DNA of 64,000 nt from DATBLE01 sp963808815 (lineage in GTDB: Bacteria; Actinomycetota; Thermoleophilia; Gaiellales; Gaiellaceae). The position numbers and the translations under genes are program-made. The first letter of the stretch is position 1. Each line of letters opens with the position of its first letter. The notes beneath the pieces were generated by a model that saw nothing but the letters and a program-made list of their open reading frames with translations, did not search any database and had not been told where the DNA came from. This document shows positions 25,995-34,486 of this stretch, one piece after another. The stretch is from assembly GCA_963808815.1 (NCBI GenBank), contig CAWEGI010000014.1, positions 248,001-312,000 of the forward strand, written 5' to 3'.

Positions 25995-27373
25995 AGGCAG
26001 TCGGCGCCCGGCTGCCGCGCTACGACGGGGTCGCGCACGTCACCGGCCGTACCGAGTTCGTGGACGACGTCCGCGTCCCCAACATGCTCTGGGCGAAGGC
26101 GCTCCGCTCGCCCGTCCACCACGCGGAGATCACGAAGCTGGACACGAAGAAGGCGGCCGCGATGAAGGGCGTCCACGCAGTCGTCACCTGGGAGGACGTC
26201 CCGCGCCTCGTCTACGGCCACCTCGAGGCGCTCGGCATCCCCGGCGACGAGCCGCTGCTCGCGAAGGACGAGGTGCGCTACAAGGGCCAGCCGATCGCGC
26301 TCGTCGCCGCCGAGGACGAGGAGACCGCGCAGCTCGCCGCCGAGGCGATCGAGATCGATTTCGACGAGCGGCCGGCGCTCTTCGACATCCGCAAGGCGGC
26401 CGATCCCGACGCTCCGCAGATCCACCACTGGGGCAACTGGTATCCCCACTTCGAGGCCGAGATGGACGTCCGCCAGATCCGCAAGGGGGACATCGAACGC
26501 GCGTTCGACCAGGCCGACACGATCGTCTCCGGCGTCTACCGACCGGCGGCGATCGAGCAGGTGCCGTTGGAGACCCAGATCGCGCTCGCCGTGCCGGAGC
26601 CCAACGGCCGGCTGACGATCTACTCGTGCACCCAGGCGCTGTACTTCTCGATGGGCGTGGTCGCAGCGCACCTCGAGTGGCCGCTGAACAGGCTCAAGTT
26701 CGTCGGGGGAACCGTCGGCGGCGGCTTCGGCGGCAAGGTCGACACCGCCGCGGAGACCGTCAGCGCGCTGGCTGCGCTGAAGGCCGGGCGGCCGGTGAAG
26801 TGGCGCTGGACGCGCGAGGAGGAGTTCCTCTGCTCGTCGACCCGCGCGCCGTGGCACATGGAGATCGCCGACGCCGTCACGAAGGACGGCTGGATCCTCG
26901 GCCGGAAGATGCTGACGCTCCACGACTCAGGCGCGTACGCGCGGTTCTCGCCGTACGGGGTGACGAAGCACAGCTTCCACCACACCGGCGCGTACACGAT
27001 CCCCAACCTCCACTTCGACGGCTACGTCGTCTTCACGAACCGCGTGCCGACGACCGCGATGCGCGGGTTCGGCGTCACCTCGGTCTCGTTCGCGACCGAG
27101 ACGCACGTCAGCCGCATCGCCGAGGTGCTCGGCGTGGATCCCTTCGAGTTGCGGCTGAAGAACGCGAACCGGATCGGCGACACCTCGCCGAACGGGATCG
27201 CCTACACCGATCCATCCACCGTGCCGACCATCCACTCCATCGCGGAGGCGATCGGGCACGAGCTGCCGGGCGACTACCGCACGATGACCCGCGACGCGCG
27301 CGGGGGCGACCTGCTCCCCGAACACCTCGTTGCCCAAGTCAAGGAGACTGCGCTCGGGGAGGTGGGCCACTGA
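25991..27373 (+). CDS. Molybdenum hydroxylase molybdopterin subunit, N-terminal part (NdhL-like)
   Basis: A 460-residue protein covering the N-terminal two thirds of a xanthine dehydrogenase-type large subunit. It begins MKAVGARLPRYDGVAHVTGRTEFVDDV (a/b hammerhead domain), continues with the first Moco-binding domain: GGTVGGGFGGKVDTAAET near residues 240-257 and TTAMRGFGVTSVSFATE near 352. It stops cleanly at ALGEVGH; the ATG of the second half overlaps the stop. The family normally has one chain of about 750-800 residues. A division into about 50 kDa and 37 kDa chains is known from nicotinate dehydrogenase of Eubacterium barkeri (NdhL, NdhM), and sizes here agree. The substrate is unknown. 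Confidence 0.88.
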   Translation: MKAVGARLPRYDGVAHVTGRTEFVDDVRVPNMLWAKALRSPVHHAEITKLDTKKAAAMKGVHAVVTWEDVPRLVYGHLEALGIPGDEPLLAKDEVRYKGQPIALVAAEDEETAQLAAEAIEIDFDERPALFDIRKAADPDAPQIHHWGNWYPHFEAEMDVRQIRKGDIERAFDQADTIVSGVYRPAAIEQVPLETQIALAVPEPNGRLTIYSCTQALYFSMGVVAAHLEWPLNRLKFVGGTVGGGFGGKVDTAAETVSALAALKAGRPVKWRWTREEEFLCSSTRAPWHMEIADAVTKDGWILGRKMLTLHDSGAYARFSPYGVTKHSFHHTGAYTIPNLHFDGYVVFTNRVPTTAMRGFGVTSVSFATETHVSRIAEVLGVDPFELRLKNANRIGDTSPNGIAYTDPSTVPTIHSIAEAIGHELPGDYRTMTRDARGGDLLPEHLVAQVKETALGEVGH

Positions 27374-28479
27374 TGGCGAAGCACGTAGGTCGTGGGATCT
27401 CCGCGATCGAGTATCCGACGGGGATGAACCAGAACGGGGACCCGTCGCAGGCGTGGATCAAGATGAAGCCGGACGGCCGCGTCGACGTCTTCTCGGGAAC
27501 GTCCGACATCGGCAACGGCTCGAAGACGATCCAGAGCCAGATCGTCGCGGAGACGCTCGGTGTCCCCTACGAGTGGATCACGTACGACAACTCGAACACC
27601 GACTCGTCGCCGGTCTGCACGGGCACCTTCGCCTCGCGCGCGACGTTCGTCGCCGGCAAGGCGGTCGAGAAGGCGGCGTTGAGCGCCAGGCAGAAGCTGC
27701 TCGAGATCGCGGCCAAGGAGCTCGAGATCGCGCCGGACGACCTCGAGGTCGTCGACGGCGAGGTGATCGCCAAGGGCGCGCCGCAGAAGAAGATCAGCGT
27801 CCCCGACGTGGCGGCAGCCGCGACCTGGACGCACGGCGAGCTGATCACCGGCACCGGCGCCCATCTGAACCCGTACGCCGCAATCGTCGAGCCCGAGACC
27901 GGCAAGGTCGACAGCCCGCCGCACGCGGCCATCTCCTACGCCGCCTGCGCCGCCGAGGTCGAGGTCGACGACGAGACGGGCGAGGTCCGGGTCGAGCACC
28001 TCTGGCAGTGCTTCGACGTCGGCCGGGCGATCAACCCGACGCTCGTCGAGGGTCAGATCCAGGGCGGCGCCCTGATGGGCCTCGGCCTGGGCGTGCTCGA
28101 GGAGTGCTACCCCTACTATCCGAGCGCGGAGCACCGGGGCGGCGAGTTCGGCTCCTACCTCGTGCCGGGCATTCGAGGGCTGCCGAAGATCGACACGATC
28201 ATCATCGAGAACCCGTCCGAGGCCGGCCCCTACGGGGCGAAGGGCATCAGCGAGATGGCGAACAACCCGCAGCCGCCGGCGATCGTGGCTGCGGTCTACG
28301 ACGCCGTCGGCGTCTGGGTGACGGAGCTCCCGGTCACGCCCGAGCGGGTGCTGCGCGCCCTCGAGCAGAAGGATCGCGGCCCGCGCGAGGAAGGCAAGTG
28401 GGTGATCTTCGACGAGGACATCTCCGTCAACACGGTCGCCGCAGAGGGTTCGCGCTTCCGCTTCCCCGTCGGTGCCTGA
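27373..28479 (+). CDS. Molybdenum hydroxylase molybdopterin subunit, C-terminal part (NdhM-like)
   Basis: A 368-residue protein equal to the second Moco-binding domain of the xanthine dehydrogenase family. GTSDIGNGSKTIQSQIVAE is the cofactor-contact segment near residue 38, TGTFASRATFVAGKAV follows, FDVGRAINPTLVEGQIQGG is conserved, and the catalytic glutamate is in YGAKGISEMANNP near residue 292. It has its own ATG overlapping the preceding stop (TGATG), so the split is a genuine two-gene arrangement; both halves are intact. The C-terminus overlaps the cupin gene by 8 nt. The two chains should assemble with the 2Fe-2S and FAD subunits. Confidence 0.88.
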   Translation: MAKHVGRGISAIEYPTGMNQNGDPSQAWIKMKPDGRVDVFSGTSDIGNGSKTIQSQIVAETLGVPYEWITYDNSNTDSSPVCTGTFASRATFVAGKAVEKAALSARQKLLEIAAKELEIAPDDLEVVDGEVIAKGAPQKKISVPDVAAAATWTHGELITGTGAHLNPYAAIVEPETGKVDSPPHAAISYAACAAEVEVDDETGEVRVEHLWQCFDVGRAINPTLVEGQIQGGALMGLGLGVLEECYPYYPSAEHRGGEFGSYLVPGIRGLPKIDTIIIENPSEAGPYGAKGISEMANNPQPPAIVAAVYDAVGVWVTELPVTPERVLRALEQKDRGPREEGKWVIFDEDISVNTVAAEGSRFRFPVGA

Positions 28480-28865
28480 CAGCCCCTTCGGCACCTGGAA
28501 CGGCGTCGAGCTCTGGGAGTTCCGCCCCGGCGTGAACATCCACGCCGCCGGCGGCGAGCAGGCGCTCGTCTGCCGCGTGAACTACGACCCCGGGTTCGGC
28601 GTCGACACGCACGCGCACGAGCACACCGAGCAGGTGATGATCGTCACCGAGGGCGAGCTGGAGCTGACCGTCGCCGGCGAGACCCGCACGCTGCAGGGCG
28701 GGCGACTGGGCGGTGATCAACCGCGGGGTCGAGCACTCGGTGCGCACGAAGAACGGAGCCCAGTTCATCGAGGCGCTCGCGCCCGTGCCGCTCGACCACG
28801 TCCCGGATCGGGGGCGCGACCTCGTGCTCGGCCCGGACGGCGGGTCGGGTCACGTCGAGCGCTGA
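28472..28865 (+). CDS. Small cupin-domain protein (frameshifted)
   Basis: The GTG start overlaps the molybdopterin gene. The first frame carries the cupin metal motif GFGVDTHAHEHTEQVMIVTEGE and ends its sense at ETRTLQGG; a different frame continues WAVINRGVEHSVRTKNGA to a TGA at 28863-28865. Removing one G from the GGG at 28700-28702 joins them into a single cupin of about 130 residues. A sequencing insertion is likely. Terminal position in the hydroxylase operon suggests a role in processing its product; similar cupins are found as small dioxygenases or isomerases. Confidence 0.75.
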
Positions 28866-28878
28866 CTGTCCGCGCGAC

Positions 28879-28912
28879 GACCTCGGCCAGGACTCCGCAG
28901 AGTCCCGAGGTC
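28879..28912 (+). terminator. Two-part hairpin at the end of the hydroxylase operon
   Basis: GACCTCG/CGAGGTC (outer) and GGACTC/GAGTCC (inner, CGCA loop) form a stem with a 4-nt bulge, 14 nt after the cupin stop. No T run follows. It probably marks the end of the 22.4-28.9 kb transcript, with the tautomerase gene starting 55 nt further on. Confidence 0.55.
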
Positions 28913-28967
28913 GAGGCGGGAACCGCGGTAGAGTCGGCTCTCCCAGCAATCGAAAGAGGAGATCGCC

Positions 28968-29150
28968 GTGCCCTGGATCGACGTCAAGCTGTTCGACACC
29001 CGCGTGACCGAGGAGTCGGTGCCGAAGATGATCGACGCGCTGACGAAGGCGCTCGCCGAGACGAGCGGCGCGTCGCCCGACCACATCCATGTCCTCATCC
29101 AGGGCGTTCCCCCGAAGAACTGGGGAACGGCCGGGAAGCAGCTTGTCTGA
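28968..29150 (+). CDS. 4-oxalocrotonate tautomerase-family protein
   Basis: A 60-residue tautomerase. After removal of the initiator the N-terminal residue is Pro (MPWIDVKLFDTRV), the catalytic base of this superfamily, and the central helix and HIHVLIQGVPPKNWGTAGKQ end match 4-OT-type proteins, which form hexamers and convert enol to keto acids in aromatic degradation. AGAGGAG precedes the GTG start. Its stop overlaps the TTG start of the SDR gene. With the hydroxylase operon upstream it suggests ring-compound catabolism, though substrate is unknown. Confidence 0.88.
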   Translation: MPWIDVKLFDTRVTEESVPKMIDALTKALAETSGASPDHIHVLIQGVPPKNWGTAGKQLV

Positions 29151-29827
29151 CGGGAACGGCCGCGTCTTTCTGATCACCGGGCGCCTCAGGCGGCATCGGC
29201 GAGGCGACCGCGAGACACGCAGCGGCGGCGGGATACCGTGTCGTCCTCGCCGCCCGCTCCACCGAGAAGCTGGAGTCGCTCGCCGACGAGGTGGGCGGGC
29301 TGGCGGTCACCTGCGACGTGACCGAGTGGACCGACCAGGAGGCGATGGTCGAGCGCACGCTCGCCGCATACGGCCGCATCGACGTCGCGTTCGCAAACGC
29401 CGGCTTCGGCGGCAAGCGCGGGTTCAAGGCGGACACACCGGAGCTCTGGCGGGCGATGGTCCTGACGAACGTCTACGGCGTCGCGCTGACGATCCGCGCC
29501 TGCATGGACGCGCTCGTCGAGACGAAAGGCCACCTGATACTCACCTCGTCCCTCGCCGGACGCCGCTCGCTGCCCGGCTCGCTCTACTCGGCGACCAAGT
29601 TCGCCGTGACGTCGATGGGCGAGAGCGCCCGCCTGGAACTGAACGGCACCGGCGTCCGGGTCACGCTGATCGAGCCGGGCATGGTCGACACGCCATTCTT
29701 CGACGAGCCGCCCGTCGGGATGCTGGAGGCGGACGACGTCGCCCGGGCGGTGATGTTCGCGGTCTCGCAGCCGCCCCACGTGGACGTCAACGAGATCCTC
29801 GTCCGCCCCACGGCCCAGGAGACCTAG
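29143..29827 (+). CDS. Short-chain dehydrogenase/reductase (frameshifted near the start)
   Basis: A TTG overlapping the tautomerase stop opens the frame MSDGNGRVFLITG. Removing one G from the GGG at 29179-29181 gives the glycine-rich TGASGGIGEATARHA and a continuous SDR of about 227 residues. The rest has FANAGFGGK (NAG motif), the catalytic SSLAGRRSLPGSLYSATK (Ser, Tyr-x-x-x-Lys) and IEPGMVDTPFF. It would oxidise or reduce an alcohol or ketone with NAD(P). The insertion is probably a sequencing error. It meets the next gene tail to tail with shared stop bases. Confidence 0.8.
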
Positions 29828-30180
29828 CCGGAGGCGTCGTAGAGCCGAGCCGGGTCGACCTCCTCGAAGGTCACGAAGACGTTGCCGGGCTCGAGGCCGA
29901 GCTCCCCGACGAGCGTGTCGCCCACCGCCCGGAGCAGGCGGTCGACGGTCTCGGCCGGCCTTGCTCCAGCCACGACGTGGGCGATCGGAGGATGGGTGTC
30001 CCGGGGTTGCTCCGAGGGCACCTCGCGGCCCTCCGCGTAGGCGTCGACCGTCTCCCAGGTCACCCACGTTCCCCGCGGGTCCTCCCCGAGCTCGGCCGCG
30101 GCCGCCTCGGCTACGGCGATCGAGACGGTGCGCAGGTCGGCGTGTCGCTGCGGGAGCGCGCGAATTCGGACGACCGGCAC
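29824..30180 (-). CDS. Tautomerase-family protein
   Basis: A 118-residue tautomerase-superfamily protein, longer than 4-OT and probably formed by two fused beta-alpha-beta units: MPVVRIRALPQRHADL starts with the usual Pro after Met and a second unit runs ARPAETVDRLLRAVGDTLVGELGLEPGNVFVTFEEV. The N-terminal proline should be the catalytic base after initiator removal. It converges with the SDR gene and is divergent from the acyl-CoA synthetase at 30242. Reaction unknown; several tautomerases act in aromatic acid catabolism. Confidence 0.75.
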   Translation of the reverse strand: MPVVRIRALPQRHADLRTVSIAVAEAAAAELGEDPRGTWVTWETVDAYAEGREVPSEQPRDTHPPIAHVVAGARPAETVDRLLRAVGDTLVGELGLEPGNVFVTFEEVDPARLYDASG

Positions 30181-30229
30181 GCCTCGATTCTCTCAGCCCG
30201 TCACCGGCTGGTCGTGGGGACAGCCGGAG

Positions 30230-30235
30230 TAGGCT
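30230..30235 (+). promoter_or_regulatory. -10 box TAGGCT, leaderless start of the acyl-CoA synthetase
   Basis: TAGGCT ends 6 nt before the GTG at 30242. No Shine-Dalgarno and no obvious -35 are present. Confidence 0.4.
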
Positions 30236-30241
30236 CCAGGC

Positions 30242-31762
30242 GTGGAGCCCCCGGCCCGGTTCAACTTCGTGCGCGACGTCGTGGAGCGCCAGGATCCTGC
30301 CCGCCTGGCGCTCCGCTTCTGCAACCGCGAGGGCATGGTCGAGGACCTGACGTTCGGCCAGGTGGGCGACCGGGCCGCCCGCTGGGCGGGGGTACTCCGT
30401 TCGTGTGGTGTTGCGCCCGGCGACCGCGTGCTCGTCCTGATCGGCAGGACGCCGGAGTGGCACGCCGTCATGCTCGCGGCGCTGAAGGTCGGGGCGGTCG
30501 CAATCCCGTGCTCGGAGATGCTGCGAGCGAAGGACCTCGACTTCCGCGTGCGCCACTCGGGCGCGGGGCTGCTCGTGGCCGACCCGGGGTCGCGGGCAGA
30601 GGTGGCCGCGATGGCAGAGTCGCCGCAGGTCGTCCACGTCGGCGAGGCCGAGTTGGGCGAGCCGGACACGGCCACGGCCGACACCGCTGCCGGAGACAGC
30701 GCGTTCATCCTCTACACCTCGGGCACGACCAAGGACCCGAAGGGGGTGGTGCACACGCATCGCTACACGTGGGCCAAGCGCGCGCAGGCGGAGCTTTGGC
30801 TCGACGCGAAGCCGGAAGACCTGGTCTGGTGTACCGCCGGAACCGGCTGGGCGAAGTCGATCTGGAACGTCCTCCTCGGCCCCTGGAGCTGCGGCTCGGC
30901 CGTGATCCTTCACGAGGGCGGGTTCGACCCGGACGAGCGTTTCCGGCTGATCGGCTCGCTCGGCGCGACGGTGCTCTGCCAGGCGCCGACCGAGTATCGG
31001 CTGATGGCGAAGCTCGACGCGCTCGACCGCCACGACGTGTCAGGTGTCCGCCACATGGTCTCGGCCGGTGAGCCGCTGAACCCCGAGGTGATCCGCGCCT
31101 TCGAGGTGGTGTTCGGGCGCACCATTCACGACGGTTACGGGCAGACCGAGAACACGCTGCTCGTGGGGAACTTCCCCGGCGCCGAGATCCGGCCCGGGTC
31201 GATGGGCCGACCCGCGCGCGGCTACGACGTGCGGGTGATCGACTTCGCGGGGCAGGAGGTTGCGGTCGGAGAGGAGGGCGACATCGCCCTGCGCGGCGAC
31301 GCGCCGGCGCTGTTCGCCGGCTACTGGAATGCGCCCGAGGAGACGGCCGCCGCCTACCGCGGCGAGTGGTACGTCACCGGCGACCGGGCGGTGCGCGACG
31401 AGGACGGCTACCTCTGGTTCACCGGACGCGCCGACGACGTCATCCTCTCGGCCGCCTATCGGATCGGGCCGTTCGAGGTGGAGAGCGCGCTGCTCGAGCA
31501 CGCTGCGGTCGCAGAGAGCGCTGTTGTCGGAAAGCCCGATCCCGATCGCGGTCAGATCGTCAAGGCGTTCGTGGTGCTGCGATCGGGCTACGACGGCGGC
31601 GATGCGCTGGCGGTCGAGCTCCAGGAGCACTGCAAACGTGTGACCGCGCCGTACAAGTATCCGCGCGAGATCGAGTTCGTGGACGAGCTGCCGAAGACGC
31701 GGAGCGGGAAGATCAGGCGCGTGGAGCTGCGGAAGCTGGAGGAGGAGCGGGCACGAGGCTAG
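30242..31762 (+). CDS. Acyl-CoA synthetase (medium-chain/AcsM-like ANL enzyme)
   Basis: A 506-residue ANL-family ligase. Motifs in order: ILYTSGTTKDPKGVVHTH near residues 158-175, the W-C-T-A-G-T-G-W-A-K-S region near 196, DGYGQTENTLL near 298 (adenine binding), YVTGDRAVRDEDGYLWFTGR near 378 and the catalytic-lysine tail PKTRSGKIRRVELRKLE near 485. The sequence is closest in pattern to acetyl/medium-chain acyl-CoA synthetases acting on butyrate, benzoate-like or branched acids. It is transcribed alone from a leaderless promoter and converges with the diol dehydratase operon. Confidence 0.88.
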   Translation: MEPPARFNFVRDVVERQDPARLALRFCNREGMVEDLTFGQVGDRAARWAGVLRSCGVAPGDRVLVLIGRTPEWHAVMLAALKVGAVAIPCSEMLRAKDLDFRVRHSGAGLLVADPGSRAEVAAMAESPQVVHVGEAELGEPDTATADTAAGDSAFILYTSGTTKDPKGVVHTHRYTWAKRAQAELWLDAKPEDLVWCTAGTGWAKSIWNVLLGPWSCGSAVILHEGGFDPDERFRLIGSLGATVLCQAPTEYRLMAKLDALDRHDVSGVRHMVSAGEPLNPEVIRAFEVVFGRTIHDGYGQTENTLLVGNFPGAEIRPGSMGRPARGYDVRVIDFAGQEVAVGEEGDIALRGDAPALFAGYWNAPEETAAAYRGEWYVTGDRAVRDEDGYLWFTGRADDVILSAAYRIGPFEVESALLEHAAVAESAVVGKPDPDRGQIVKAFVVLRSGYDGGDALAVELQEHCKRVTAPYKYPREIEFVDELPKTRSGKIRRVELRKLEEERARG

Positions 31763-31808
31763 GAGGCGTCGGCGGGCGAGCTGGACCTCGGCCGACCACT
31801 GGGCCCGG

Positions 31809-32258
31809 TCAGCACCAGCCCTCGAGGACCGTCTGGGCCTCGTCGAGCGATGTGACGATCGTCCCGGCCGCCTCGATACAGCCGACCACGAAGAGGTTCA
31901 GCCCCTTGACCTCGCCCTCGCGGTTCGAGTCGCGCGTCGCGCGCAGGTCGTGCGTCATCCCGACGATCCCTTTCTTCGACGAGTCGCTCTGCATGAGGCC
32001 GTAGAAGATCCCGATCTCGCACGCGGTGCCGTCGTCGATCACCGGCCCGTCGAGGATCGCCAGAACCGCGTCCGACTCCGACAGGGCTGCCCAGTCCTTC
32101 GCGAAGATCCGCTCGGCCGTCACGGTCCCGTCGAGCGCGAGCTCGTGCTCGTGCGGGACGAAGACCTCGAAGCCCGCGTCGCGGAGCCGGGCTGCGCACT
32201 CGTCGATGAACCGTCGCTCGGCCGGCGTGAAGAGCGGCCCCGCGAAGTAGATCTTCAC
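31809..32258 (-). CDS. Nucleoside 2-deoxyribosyltransferase-like protein
   Basis: A 149-residue member of the nucleoside 2-deoxyribosyltransferase/MazG-neighbour family. IYFAGPLFTPAERRFIDECA is the nucleotide/ribose loop, SDAVLAILDGPVIDDGTACEIG contains the Asp pair and the catalytic Glu (in ACEIG). Classical enzymes exchange bases on 2'-deoxyribonucleosides. The GTG start overlaps the stop of the diol dehydratase large subunit by GTGA, so it is translated with it, which is an odd partner: a role in handling the 5'-deoxyadenosine-type by-products of damaged adenosylcobalamin is imaginable but is speculation. Confidence 0.75.
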   Translation of the reverse strand: MKIYFAGPLFTPAERRFIDECAARLRDAGFEVFVPHEHELALDGTVTAERIFAKDWAALSESDAVLAILDGPVIDDGTACEIGIFYGLMQSDSSKKGIVGMTHDLRATRDSNREGEVKGLNLFVVGCIEAAGTIVTSLDEAQTVLEGWC

Positions 32259-34486
32259 GCGGGTGCGAGCTCGAGCACGACCGGGTCCGCGCCGGGAACG
32301 GCCTCCGCGGTCTCGCACGCGTGCAGGAGGGTCGTCCGCACGATCAACTTCGCGCGCGCGAAGTTGTCGAGCTGGGTCGGCACCGGGCCGACGGCGCGCC
32401 CGAGCGCGTACGCGGCCGCGTTCCGCCCCATCGCCCGGTACGAGTCGAGCGAGTAGAGCGGCGACATCCCGAACAGCTCCAGGTTGTCGAGCGGCTGGAG
32501 GTCCGCGCGATGGATGACCGCCGTGCCCTTCGATTGGATGCCGACGGCGATCCCCGAGCCGGCCAGCTTCGCGCCGTCGTGGGCGATGAAGGCGACGTCG
32601 GAGCTGCGCCGCACGCGGACGAGCCGCGGCCGGCCACCCGCCTCGCGGACGCCCTCGGCGACCGCCCGCAGGACGTCCTCGTGGGACAAGCCGTTGATGG
32701 TGTTCCGGAGCGCCGCCGCAAACGCCGGCCCGACCGCGACGACCACGTCGTCCGCTCTGTCGTCTAAGGTGGCAACATGCGTTTCCAACACAGGCGACGG
32801 AGCCCCGTTCGACGAGATCTCCTCCTGCGGGTCGAGCACGTATGGCAGCTGCTGCAATCGCTGCCAGCGCTCGCCCTCGAGACGGTAGCCGGTGCCGGGG
32901 CCTTCATAGGCGTTCGGGTCGCTCACCGCCGAGCGCACGGCGCCGTCCGGCTCGATGATGGCCGAGGTCTGCAGATAGTCGGCCGAGACGCGCTGCCGCT
33001 GCATCCCGAGCACCGCCTCGGCCACGTCCGTGAAGCCGGCCCGGTCGAGCTGACGGATGACGTCGAGCGCCGAGACCGAGCCGTCCATGACCCGGTCGGC
33101 GGCCGCGACGTCGGCGGCCCGGTCGCGGTCGGGCAGGTCACGGCTGGCATAGCCGTAGGTGGCGGCATCGACCTCCTCGTCCGTGACCGGGGGAAAGCCG
33201 AGGCCCGCGAACACCGCCTGCACCGCCCGCGCAGCCTTCGCGCGCACCGCGAGCACGTCGTCCTCGGCGACCGGCTCGATCCCCGCGTCGACCTGCCAGT
33301 CGCGCTGGGCCGTCATCCACTCGTCGAGGTCGTCGGCGTCGTAGTTGCCGCCGCCGAAGGTGTTGTCCTCGCGGGGCATCACCGAGTAGCCCGACGTGAC
33401 GAAGTCGGTGCCCGGCAGGAACTGGCCCATCAGCTTTGCGGTCTTGCGAATCTCCGAATGCGACGCGATCGCGTCGTTCCCCGACGCGACCTCGAGATCG
33501 AGCCACGCGGCGAGGACGTTCTCGGCCAGGATCTCGCGCACTCCACCGGGCACCGCCAGCACCAGCGCCACGCACGAGATCGAACCGTTCTGCACGCCCT
33601 GGGAGCCGGCGGCGCGGATCGCGGCCAGGCAGCGGGCCTCGAGGTACAGCATCGAGCAGCCCTGGGCGTGGCCCATCAGCGCCTCGGAGCCGCCACCGGA
33701 GGTGAACCGCACCTTCACGCCGCGGGAGGCGTAGGCCGAGGCGAGGAAGGCTTTCGACCACGGCGTGTCGTCGCCGTCCACGAAGACCGGCTCCGTCCCG
33801 TACACCGACAGCGTCTCCGCGTACGTGACGAGCCCCTGGATCGCGAGCTGGAGGTTGCGGCGCTCCTCGACCGCACACTGCGTCATCACCCCCGGACGTC
33901 CCGTCTGCGAGCCGACCAGGATCGCGATCGCATTAAGCGGCGCGTAGCGCGAGACGCCCACCGTGGTCTCGACCTCGGCGAAGCCCCGCGCCCCCGCCTC
34001 GGCGGCGTCCGCGGCCAGCAGAGCCGGGTTCTCCTTCAGGTTCGTGACGTGCGCCTGATTGGCCGGGGCCCGCCGGGCGCGGAGCTTCTTCAGCGCGAAC
34101 ATCAGCTCGACCGGGTCGAGCAGAGAGACGACGCGGGCGAGCCGCGCCGGCGTCAGGCCGCGGGACAGACGGACGAGATCGGCGCGCGGGACGTCGACGT
34201 CGACGAGCCGGTGTGCGATCTCCTCGTCGGCGAGCTGCGCTGCCTCCGGGGCGACGTCGAGGTCCAGGCCGTAGCGCGCGACGAACCGGTCGATGATGTC
34301 GAAGTCCTCCGCGCGGCGGCCGTCCATCGCCACCACCCGGCCGTCCTCGACCTCGAGCCCCGGCTCGGGGTCGTGCGGACCGTCCATCGCGACCAGCCCC
34401 AGCTCCGGGTAGGGCGAGATCAGGACCTCCCGGCGGAGCTCGCGACGCTCGCGCGAGGCGAACCGCTCAGACCGCCGCACGCTCAC
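32255..34486 (-). CDS. pduCD: Adenosylcobalamin-dependent diol/glycerol dehydratase, fused large and medium subunits
   Basis: A 743-residue chain: residues about 1-560 are the PduC-type TIM-barrel large subunit and about 600-743 the PduD-type medium subunit. Large-subunit active-site segments are present: NQAHVTNLKENP (Gln and His), FAEVETTVGVSRYAPL (Glu), YGTEPVF, GSQGVQNGS (Gln) and EVASGNDAIASHSE (Asp, Ser). The enzyme converts 1,2-propanediol to propionaldehyde (or glycerol to 3-hydroxypropionaldehyde) by radical chemistry. Separate C and D chains are usual in enterobacteria; the fused form is known in actinobacteria. It overlaps the small subunit gene by 20 nt. No reactivase gene and no microcompartment shell gene is visible nearby. 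Confidence 0.92.
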   Translation of the reverse strand: MSVRRSERFASRERRELRREVLISPYPELGLVAMDGPHDPEPGLEVEDGRVVAMDGRRAEDFDIIDRFVARYGLDLDVAPEAAQLADEEIAHRLVDVDVPRADLVRLSRGLTPARLARVVSLLDPVELMFALKKLRARRAPANQAHVTNLKENPALLAADAAEAGARGFAEVETTVGVSRYAPLNAIAILVGSQTGRPGVMTQCAVEERRNLQLAIQGLVTYAETLSVYGTEPVFVDGDDTPWSKAFLASAYASRGVKVRFTSGGGSEALMGHAQGCSMLYLEARCLAAIRAAGSQGVQNGSISCVALVLAVPGGVREILAENVLAAWLDLEVASGNDAIASHSEIRKTAKLMGQFLPGTDFVTSGYSVMPREDNTFGGGNYDADDLDEWMTAQRDWQVDAGIEPVAEDDVLAVRAKAARAVQAVFAGLGFPPVTDEEVDAATYGYASRDLPDRDRAADVAAADRVMDGSVSALDVIRQLDRAGFTDVAEAVLGMQRQRVSADYLQTSAIIEPDGAVRSAVSDPNAYEGPGTGYRLEGERWQRLQQLPYVLDPQEEISSNGAPSPVLETHVATLDDRADDVVVAVGPAFAAALRNTINGLSHEDVLRAVAEGVREAGGRPRLVRVRRSSDVAFIAHDGAKLAGSGIAVGIQSKGTAVIHRADLQPLDNLELFGMSPLYSLDSYRAMGRNAAAYALGRAVGPVPTQLDNFARAKLIVRTTLLHACETAEAVPGADPVVLELAPA

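Noticed and set aside
26626..27372. Long upstream extension of the NdhM-like gene inside the first molybdopterin gene
   Set aside because: The region is out-of-frame overlap with an intact conserved gene, and the ATG at 27373 overlaps its stop as expected for coupled genes.
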